NCBI GenBank assembly: GCA_010094045.1
Contig: ML986663.1
Coordinates: 62,001-126,000, forward strand
From: Lojkania enalia
Taxonomy: Eukaryota > Ascomycota > Dothideomycetes > Pleosporales
DNA: 64,000 nt
Direction: 5' to 3'
Below the pieces are notes generated by a model that saw only the letters and a program-made list of their open reading frames with translations, was not told where the DNA came from and did no database searches. Both the position numbers and the translations under genes were made by a program. This document shows positions 55,701-64,000 of the stretch, one piece after another; the first letter of the stretch is position 1, and every line of letters starts with the position of its first letter.

Positions 55701-56046
55701 ATGACAACTGGAACAGGTGCGGTAGGGTAAGTTGCGCATACGTCGGGGCGCCAAATCTACTTGCTAACGAAGGTAGATTAAATCTTGCTATTGCAAATCG
55801 AGTCTTCATCGTTGAACCACAATGGAATCCTAGCGTTGAAAATCAGGCAATAGCACGTGCATTAAGGCTAGGTCAGGAACAGTCAGTTCAAGTTACTCGA
55901 TATGTGGTGAATGGGACCGTGGAACAGGTAAAAAAAAAAACCATGATTGACTCGATTTTATGCCGATGTCTTCGCTAACTTTGATAAAGGAAATGAGGTC
56001 GCTCCAAGCTCGGAAATTGGAGCTCGCCGGTATAGCTTGGGAATAG
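52712..56046 (+). CDS. SNF2-family ATPase with embedded RING finger (Rad5/HLTF-type layout), 929 aa
   Basis: Eleven exons join in phase: 52712-52803, 52849-53080, 53129-53736, 53830-53931, 53985-54013, 54062-54280, 54325-54367, 54421-55491, 55541-55726, 55777-55927, 55990-56046. Motifs are HQKQALDFM (Q-motif-like), DEMGMGKT (Walker A, ~368), LVLDEAH (~503), WCLTGTPVQNR, SCWTRTLDLI, TTGTGAVGLNLA and AIARALRLGQ (motif VI). A C3HC4 RING lies between the helicase lobes (~695-745: CSNC, CKHVLCLEC, CPLC). This is the order of Rad5/Rad16/HLTF proteins, which remodel DNA-bound complexes and act as ubiquitin ligases. The C-terminus ends right after EMRSLQARKLELAGIAWE, as is normal. Two introns have weak donors (GTCAGT at 53737, GTTCTC at 55492). 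The residue usually Trp at the exon 4/5 junction is Cys. No HIRAN domain was recognised. Confidence 0.85.
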
Positions 56047-58691
56047 TATTTGCACACTCCGCAAAATTGGCCTAGGAAATATCTCGGATCTGATGTAAAT
56101 GGCATGGTTGAACCATGTGAGTGAATTTAATGGGGGAAATGGGATTCCAGAATTGAATTCATCTCGAGAACGTGCGAGATGGCACCGGTTCAAAATATTT
56201 GTCCGTATCATTATCGAGATTGCACATTACAGTATAACACGTCTATACATAGTCTTCCGGGATCCAATCCGAGAACTAGTCAATTCCATTCAAATCTCTT
56301 CGTCCACGCTAGAGATTGCAGTGCAATTTCCCGCGGGAAGTTCTACTGGTCCTTTGTGAGCCGAATAAATCCGCGAAGTTCAAGTATTAGGGGACCTTAT
56401 TGCATTAACTAAGCATTGTGATGCACTCTGTTGAGTCACATCATCCCTCGAATTCTGCAATCCCTCTGCATATGTGGCTTGTAGGAAGACCAGGATGTTG
56501 ACGAGGAATCCAACAGCCTTCCCAAGACAAACTCACGCTTTTAGTGAGCACCATTTGTCAGATACGCCTCAACAAAAACTTCCTTCTCCTTGCTTAACAG
56601 CATGTTGGTGACAGCTAACGCTTATACATGGATGTTTATCCACATTTTCACGTTTTGGAGTGCAAAGATCTCAATTAGTCTAAGTAAACCCCGTCGTGAC
56701 TATTCCACTTTCTCAATCCAGTCAGTTCTGAGCAGAAAATGATGGCTATCGCGCCGCAGCGGACCCCAAGGCCCATATACAAGGCCTTGTGGTGTCAGAT
56801 GTCCTTACCGTCAATTAATAGAACCTGCACTTGCCAGTCCGGAACATAGAGTGGAATTTTACTTGACAGCCAGGCTCTCAGCGGCCCTCATTCCGAAAGT
56901 TTGCTTCGCTTGCTAGGGAAAGGCAAAAGGCGCATTCTCATCATGTAGCTCACGCAAGTAGGCTTCAACATTAACCAGCGCCCTGGAAATTTCTTCACCG
57001 AAGTATCCGCAACACTATATGCTACATTTGAAAAGACAGGGTGGGACACAGAACGCCTTAGCACCATGGGAGCCTTTAAATTAGACATTCTGCATTAGCA
57101 TAGCCTAGCCACATGATCCCATATTCGTGGATCTCACCGGACAGAGCTTGACCGGTTCTGAGCGCATCTTAATGAAGAAGGTATCCTGCCCGCAATCTAG
57201 TAGAAAGGTTAGTTTTCGCATCATGTTCGTTCGACTTGGAGACGAACATCCCAATCGTAGCCATTTTTTGCAATTGTTTTTTGTTTTCGCCTCCCCATGT
57301 TAACCGCTCGTAATTTACTGCAATTCTCACACGTTCTAGCAAGGTGAATTTAGCAGAATAATTACCATCACGACACGCAAGGTCGATCGTGAATTTTAAG
57401 CATCCAGAAACAAGTTGACAAGATAATTACCCGGGATTCAGGTCGAAATTTCAAAGAACTCACCAAGGAGAACAAAGCAAATACTCTGTCGACAAGACAA
57501 ACAGGACGCGCATTCCGCAATGGCGGACACCGCACTTGCGACACATACTCCGGGCCCCTAGGCCTCCGACTTCCGTCTTTGGGTTAATCAGCCTCTCTCC
57601 TGAAGACCATTGGCCAGCTCTCTATAATCGAAGGGCATTGGACAATGCTTCACCTATGCCTACACAACATACTTCGCCAAGCTGACTTGCTTTGCCCGAA
57701 GCCCTATCCTACGAGGAGAGATATAGACATCGGATATCGGGTGCATAGTCGAAATTTCAAGGATCTTGGGAATCAGCTGAGGAGATGCCCAAGTTACTGG
57801 GAGGTTTTCTAGGTTGTCATGTTGTACAACTTGTGGGGGGATGCTTTCCAAAAGCATATTCCTACAATAGGTTACGAACTAGTTAGCGACTTCGACTTGT
57901 CGTCCTATCGGCCGCCACAGCTAGAGACAATATCTCCTTTTCAGGGCTAATATCTTTCACTTGCATCAAGCGACAGCGCATTATCGCAAATTCCGAACGC
58001 AGTTGGAATTGTGGGATGTGGGATACGGGATGCGGGATGTGGACCCACCATATCTTTATCATCCAAAGACAAGTGGCGTCGAAGGTTCGCTCTAAATGGG
58101 TCAGCACGCAGCTCCTTAATCTTGGAAGTCCGTAGCCTTTTTATTCAATGCTGGAATGATACAGAGAATATATATCATTGTCCCTCAATCCCGCAAAACG
58201 CTTCCTCCATCCTCCAAAACTCGACCCATCCAGAATGAATATCTATGCAATGAACCCGACGGCCGTAGGAACCCCATCGATTCTCCTCCCCCAGTCTCCC
58301 GAAAGGTTCGTCACTTTAATGCTTCCGTATACATGCCTATCAAACCGGCTCCGCTAACACAAATAGGGGGCTACAATATCCTCAGTATAGGATTGACCCA
58401 TTCCTAGGTACTTTGGTTTACGCCACGCCGAAACAGCAATCTTTCCCTGCTTCTACCACAGGACGTCAGCACCGCCCAAATAGATGCGAGGACTATACAA
58501 CGGTCACAACACACAGGTCTAAGCAAGCGAGATTTAGAACCTCCCCGGAGCTATCTACGGTAAAGGTTCCCAAGTCTGTGACTCGCTATTTCAGGTTCGG
58601 TTGCTTCAGGTCTACAAATCTACCAAGTGAAGGACATCCTACAACTAGATTCAAAACACGGGGCGACAATAGGGCCATATCTTGCCGCGCA
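56047..58691. other. 2.6-kb gene-poor region
   Basis: Short frames on both strands (for example 56888-57088 minus, 57660-57857 minus, 58413-58691 plus) do not read as recognisable proteins and do not splice together. It may hold decayed genes. The end should include the promoter and leader of the next C2H2 gene. Confidence 0.4.
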
Positions 58692-59445
58692 ATGACCGAC
58701 GGACACAATCAAGGGCCGTGGTATCATGAGCAATTTTACTCTGGTGAACTTATTGGTAGTCCATTCGCCTCCGAAAGCGGCTCAAGAGGCTCCAATGCGA
58801 CTGATTCAGGATCACCACAGTCTTGGAGCTGCATGGATATCCCTCTTGCCACGTCCCCAACATCCAGCAGAAGTATGACCATAGATGACTTTGGATCGCC
58901 TCCATCCCTAGACGGTTCACATCCGGTAGCCGCCCAGTTAGAAGCTGGAATGTATTTTCAAGCACCACCGCCTTCCCCCTTCAATACCACTGAATTGCCT
59001 GTTTCGGGAAACTACCATAGCTATAGAATTTATCCACAGCATGCCCTTGAAAACCCGGCAATGCCACATCTGCCGTACTTTAGCCATAGACACGAACCTG
59101 AACAGTAAGATCAAATATACCACATATTCGGAAAGTAACTAACGTCGTTGTAGTGTTCCTTCGCAAGGATCGAACGCTCTGGACATCCAGGAGTTCCAAG
59201 GCCTATCAGGACTCCCTACGGTGCCACCACTCGTATGCAATATTTGTTCTGAAGTGTTCCAAGGAAACAATGGGACCGGGAATCTTCAGAGACACAAGAG
59301 GTCCAAGCATCGTAGAGAAGGTGATCCAAAACCTAAATGCGATGTTTGCCACAAGAGTTTCAATAGAGGGGATGCCATTCCGAAGCACAAAGAGAGAAAG
59401 CACGGCGTTCCAATGAACCAAAAGGTATCAGGAAATACGAAATAA
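58692..59445 (+). CDS. Small C2H2 zinc-finger protein, 234 aa
   Basis: Exon 1 is 58692-59104 and exon 2 is 59154-59445; the 49-nt intron GTAAGA...TGTAG has an ACTAAC branch point. The start MTDGHNQGPWYHEQ is chosen because upstream codons in the frame look unstructured; an ATG at 58413 is open in frame. Residues 1-150 are Ser/Pro/Gly-rich (DSGSPQSWSC, FGSPPSLDGS) and probably disordered. Exon 2 carries two zinc fingers: CNICSEVF...LQRHKRSKH and CDVCHKSFNRGDAIPKHKERKH. Two-finger proteins with disordered N-termini are common putative transcription factors in filamentous ascomycetes. Targets are unknown. It lies about 2.6 kb from the SNF2/RING gene, on the same strand. Confidence 0.72.
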
Positions 59446-59667
59446 AGAGAAGTGCACTGGTTCTACCCCGTTGACACGCTCTGGAAAGTCTGTATCTTCG
59501 GCATCATGGATGATGGTCGTTCCCTTCAATATCTTGTTCTATGGTAACACGTTACGCCGTATGTTTGTAAGAGCTCCGTATTCATGTTGCAGCCTATCCT
59601 GTCATTTTCACGATCAAAGTAGGGAGTGATTATAGGTCGAGTAAATAACACTGGACTATAATCTCTC

Positions 59668-59710
<43 letters not shown>

Positions 59711-62593
59711 TGCAATAGCATCATGGACTGCTACCCGGTCATAAAAGTGTTCTACATTTATATTAAGAGCCTAGCCAGACTAAATAATTCTATTCCGTTC
59801 GTTTTTTCAGCCCATGCGGTGCTTGGAGAGTGGTTTCGCATGAATTCTTCTATGATAAATGAGTTATAACCGGATGATAGTCTATAATTTCCCATCAGCT
59901 AGTTAACACCATAAAAGACTAGCTACTCAGATAGTCATTTAATAGCTGCTAGAACCGCACCGATGAATAAAACCTTCATACAATTATTCTCAGTAGACGA
60001 AGAAAAATCCCTTTAGTGAATGTGTCTCATTTGCTAGGCGATTACCAAGCCAGATACAAGGAAGAGCGATCAAGTTATCAGGCTATAGCTTGTTTAGGTT
60101 ACAGGCGCTCACTATTCTATACGTTAGAAGTACCTTCCTCCAAGATTCGGATGCCGTATGTGCGGGGTTGGAACCTCGAAGGTGAGATAGCAGAGTGGGG
60201 TAATCAGGGAATTGGCTGCATCCTCCAGCATTATGTCATGTTTAAATTAAATTTGAGCTTCCCACATGATTAGAGTGTCACTTTATCACCCAATCAGACT
60301 GGCCCATGCAAAAGAGCCTCAAGGCTGGAACAAATGGCTCTTTCGAATCATAGCCTATGGAGGCTCTGCAGCCCAACGGAAAGTGATACGGCTTGATGTT
60401 CGTCCGTCTAGCTATTCCTCGGATCGAATTTATCCACACAACGTTCGAGCCATCCAGTGCAGGCGTAGGTAGTGCGTTAAGTACGAAATACGCAGATCCA
60501 TCATCTTGCATAACTTCACCAAACTAGGTGCCTGTCTAACCATGCTTGGACCAGGGCGAAAGAGTAGAGCCTTAAGTCCGTTCATACATGCAAAGAATTG
60601 ACTCTAAGACAAATATGAATTAAAAAATAATGCTAATGAGTCTAGTGGCCTTGAATTGACAGCCTATCGTCTCTGTTAATGATTGCAACAACACATGTAG
60701 GAGGGGTAAAGAGCTAACTTCTGACTTCATATAGCGACTTTTCTTGTATTTTCTCCTTTACATACAATAGTCTCATGCATTCTTCCCAGTTCTAAAAATT
60801 ACAATGTATTGTGGCCACGCTCGAACCTCTGTAGCATTTAGGCAGCCACATAAATTTACAAGTTCTCAGTCTCATTCTTCTCGCGCATGCTCGTAAATAG
60901 GGTGTAGAACCTCACCGCTGCTTGTCTACACGAGGCATAGCAGTGAAGGGTTTCTACTAAGCCCTCTTATTAGAGAGCTTCATCTGGCCCTACTTTTCTC
61001 CCTTCTCCCTATGACGTACTCAATTATTCACCCTCGTCAGATCTGTTTGTTTGGACATAGAAATACTTGCGCCGGCCAAGACTGTGATCTTTTTGCAGTG
61101 AGCGGATATTTATGGCAATATAAATCAGCCAAATCTACGCTCTTTTCGACAGTAAGTCAGTGTAACTCTGAAAATAGCCATCCTTTACTACCCATACTGC
61201 AACTACTAGATAGGGTCTCCATAGATCATTGATGTTTAAATAGCTGAGCTGAGCAGGATTCCCGCAGGCGCAGCACATTCTGATCACCCCTGACCAAAGC
61301 CCATTTCATCAACCGTCTGCCTGGCTTCCAACCTGAGGCATTCATCCAGTCTCAAGCACACGTTAGAAACTACATTGAAGATTTAGAATTACGACACGTA
61401 CATGGTTGATTTGATAATAGACACTAGTCTCATCCTCACGCCTTCTCGTGTGAGCTAGAGATCGCAATAAAGCGGCTATCCACCGTCTGCTAGGCTGAGA
61501 AGTCTTAGCCGCACAACTCCCCGCCCATGCCAAAGATTGTAGGGAGATTTTAGACAATGACGACTACCGTTTTAGCGGCTAGTCAATAGGACATTATGGA
61601 CTATTAATGCCTAGCCAAATCAGGACACTGGAAAGACTAGCCGGGAGAACCGTGGTAGAAATCAAGTCTCACGCCTCACGAGTATTCCATTTGAACTTCA
61701 CCTACTTGTCGTCCATCATAAAGCTACTCCTGCGCGCCCAAGACTACCACGAAATTGCACCGTTCAGCCTGATGAGTTTAATAATAGAACCACGACAACA
61801 TTAGCATTGCTAGCAAGAACAAAGTAACCCAGATCACCACAACGTATTCGTATTATTATGCTCTTCATATTAAATATTTTTAAGAATAGTCAGGCAGTGT
61901 TCCATGGCCAGTTTTGGGATATTTGGTGGAAGTTAACTGTTTATGCTGCAATCGAGGTTTTGGAGAAGAGGATGGCGATGAATATGAATAGGGATCGGCT
62001 TGGATGAGTTGATATGGAGGGTATGAATAGGTAATTATCATATAAGTTAGCAGAAAGGAGTCCACAAAGTTGATCTAAGTGTTGCACTCGCTCCTACACG
62101 TTGGGGACTAATCTCTTACCGCGAATGAAATTCCACTAGTAGTAAGTCGTAAAGTAAGTATATTATATATGTGGAGATTACAATTTCAGAGTGTAAGAGG
62201 AATTAATTTCGAACATCATATTACAAGGGACATCCCGGCCTCAAGTTTATCCCATGCACACCGTTACCAGGAAAGCAGATGATTGATATTTATCAAGTTG
62301 ATTCTGCTAGGACACTATATACCTTAGTGCATAGCAAGAACTAAACCGCTTAATCCATGTGAGACTTCTCTAGACGCAATGCCTCATTAACCACCAACCG
62401 TAAAACATAAACGGACCCGATGCTTTCAATCACAAGTCCAATACTCTCAGAGTATGAAAGTGCTACCTCTGGCTCCCAACTGAACACAAGTGGGCCGACT
62501 AGACCTAAAGAAGAGGCATGAACCCTAAAGAAATCATTGCCTTGGCAGTTCAAATCTAGCTTAAGACTAGACGCTGCACTGCTACCCCGCCAC
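59446..62593. other. 3.1-kb gene-poor AT-rich region
   Basis: Holds a TC-rich microsatellite (59662-59711) and scattered short frames (60016-60273, 60266-60472, 61011-61232) that I cannot assign or connect by splicing. No transposase or reverse transcriptase motif was seen. Confidence 0.4.
59662..59711. repeat. (TC)n microsatellite
   Basis: About 50 nt of TC/CT dinucleotides with two TTTC interruptions. Confidence 0.95.
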
Positions 62594-63164
62594 TTACACA
62601 AATTCGTTCTCTGCATCGTCTTCCTCAGCCTCAACACCGAGTAACACGCCACCATCTTGCTCCTCGACCTTGATCTTCTTGCCAAAAGGCTCCTCGTCTT
62701 TGATCTCCTCACTCCACTTTTTAGTTGAACAACTACGTTTAGTCGGAGTCGGGAACTCCAACAGATCCTCGTCGTCATCCTGCGGATCGTCCTCGTCGAC
62801 CTTCTTGCGACCACGGCCCTTGCCCGTAGCCTTGGGCGTTGACTTGGTGACCTTGCTCGGAATACGGCGCGGGGTCTTTGCACCACTGGCGGCTTTGCTC
62901 TTAGCTTTCATGTTGGTGAGGCGATGCTGCACGGCTTTGGGCGTGCAATCTAGAGTGATACTTAGTCAGTGTCACCACGACGGGTGTGCGACGTCGTACC
63001 TTCTCCAATCTTCTTAGCCAAGTACTCCAGGAGCTCCTTGTTGAGTGTCATATTCGCAAACTCCATGATCCCAACTAGAAGCTAAGAGGGGGTTAGTTTA
63101 TGTAGTGTTGAAAGCGTCATGTCATACGTACGATAGAGTCTTTATCAGGGCCCCAGTTCACCAT
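62594..63164 (-). CDS. Small charged nuclear-type protein, 155 aa
   Basis: Three exons (63164-63128, 63074-63000, 62949-62594) with introns of 53 and 50 nt join in phase. The N-terminus MVNWGPDKDSIVLGIMEFAN leads into LNKELLEYLAKKIGEDCTPK and AVQHRLTNMKAK, which resembles the short Myb-like N-terminal module of many small fungal proteins. A Lys/Arg-rich stretch with AT-hook-like GKGRGRKK follows, then a very acidic segment (EDDPQDDDEDLLEF) and PTPTKRS. The first donor is GTATGA at 63127; using the earlier GTACGT would break the frame. DNA or chromatin binding is inferred from composition. The family is common but uncharacterised. Confidence 0.7.
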
Positions 63165-64000
63165 TTTGGCGGTGTTGGTAAGGATTCGTTGGGAGCAAGC
63201 TGTGCTATGTCAAATGAACAGTCATGTGTGTAGGTTTGGTTGGAGGCGAGACTCACTTGGCTTCTCTGGTTGGAAGATAGTGGGAAGTGGCACAGGCCGC
63301 TACTTGGTACGCAATGCGGTGGAGATGTTAACGGGACTTAATAGAGACTTTACAGTTTGAAATGTGGGTGAGAGTTTCCACTATATGTGTGTACTAGGAA
63401 AGTTGTAAAGCTCAGGTAAGTTGTGGTAGAAGCATAGGAGTGAAGTGGGCGGGGCTGGAAAGTAATTGGAACCCAGTCCTAGTCTGATATGAGGTGAAAA
63501 CGAAGGTTTAGAGTTTGGTGGGGCTTGCGCAATAATATCACGGTATCAGCTAGTAAGATCGTAGGGGTAGAAAGGTCGCACAGCCAGGTAGCAGCCTTTG
63601 AGGTGACACAGAAAGAACTTTACGGCTTTTTACCGGCCTTAGGACATAAATTTAACACTTTAATATCATAAGAATCGATTCTTGATTTAAATTACTTAGA
63701 ATTGGAAGACTATTAGCCAAGGCCTGAGCAGGTGCTAAGGATGGCTAGGAAGGGAAGAAAGATGATGAGGTATCTCAGCTGATACTAAATGCCGTAAGGA
63801 AAGCTCCCGACATGGAAAGCAATGGTGAGCGTAGAGCAGCGAATGTTCTAACTAGGCGTTGGACTTGAAGAAGACTCTTGATGAAAAAGAGAAATGCTAG
63901 AGAATCGCGTTGAAGCTAGAATTGGGTCAAGTCCAGGCAGTATGCCTTATCCTACTCAATATTCAATCATGGATGCGATGTGAAAATAAATCTGAATAGA
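63165..64000. other. Terminal intergenic region
   Basis: Upstream of the minus-strand small nuclear-type gene. Contains repeat copy B (63618-63805). No further gene is supported before the window ends. Confidence 0.4.
63618..63805 (+). repeat. Dispersed repeat, copy B (partner at 31.0 kb)
   Basis: Aligns in the same orientation with 31010-31195. It shares TTACGG, ACCGGC, TATCATAAGAATC, GAATTGGA, GGCCTGAG and GCTAAGGAT blocks. Differences are mostly transitions plus small indels. The homologous stretch may extend further at low identity. Confidence 0.65.

Noticed and set aside
59662..59711. Possible CRISPR-like array
   Set aside because: It is a simple TC microsatellite without repeat-spacer structure, and the genome is eukaryotic.
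62350..62886. 178-codon minus-strand ORF over the small nuclear-type gene
   Set aside because: Arg/Ser-rich shadow of the acidic/basic coding frame. The three-exon model in the other frame has proper junctions and a sensible protein.

Overview
The window is nuclear DNA of a filamentous ascomycete (Pezizomycotina; Leotiomycetes is my guess from the overall feel of the proteins, not proven). The evidence is short GT-AG introns (mostly 44-60 nt) with CTAAC/CTGAC-type branch points, fungal-specific families (DUF2015, fungal NLR-type STAND proteins, a MATH/UCH-like protein), fungal lysine synthesis (LYS9), and nonsense decay by TAA/TAG only, which looks like repeat-induced point mutation (RIP). 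Gene models below were spliced by hand; every multi-exon model except LYS9 closes in frame.

Layout. (1) 1-14.7 kb is gene-dense core: an unrecognised two-exon gene (-), RAI1 (+), a DHCR24-like FAD oxidoreductase (+), the exocyst subunit SEC15 (-, 8 exons) divergent from LYS9 (+), GET4 (-), and a fungal multi-pass membrane protein (+). (2) 14.7-23.7 kb is a gene-poor island holding an intron-bearing tRNA-Gly(CCC), a ketopantoate-reductase-like gene, a RIP-like dead NLR (NACHT) gene that runs into poly-T/(AT)n tracts and a 10-N assembly gap, and a Cys-rich gene relic. (3) 23.7-47.6 kb is core again: a DUF2015 gene (-) divergent from ribosomal protein eL28 (+), SF3B4 (-) divergent from the tiny five-exon TOM7 (+), a protein with a STAND-type N-terminus (+), a 1386-aa MATH/pseudo-USP/MORN/RING protein (-), deoxyhypusine synthase (-), and a 2239-aa intronless Snt1/NCoR-like SANT corepressor (+). 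(4) 47.6-64 kb is accessory: an intact 960-aa NACHT protein ending in C2H2 zinc fingers (-), head-to-head across 383 bp with a 929-aa SNF2/RING ATPase (+), then a small C2H2 protein (+), a long gene-poor stretch, a small basic/acidic nuclear-type protein (-), and one copy of a dispersed repeat whose partner lies at 31.0 kb.

How the genes relate. Most are housekeeping genes with no shared pathway: RNA 5'-end quality control (RAI1), splicing (SF3B4), translation (eL28, deoxyhypusine synthase), secretion (SEC15), tail-anchored protein insertion (GET4), mitochondrial import (TOM7), lysine synthesis (LYS9) and repression (SNT1-like). The most unusual items are the divergently paired NLR-zinc finger and SNF2/RING genes, and the MATH/pseudo-deubiquitinase/RING protein. 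Three NLR-related loci in one window (one dead, one intact, one N-terminal domain without an NTPase) suggest local birth and death of incompatibility or immunity-type receptors.
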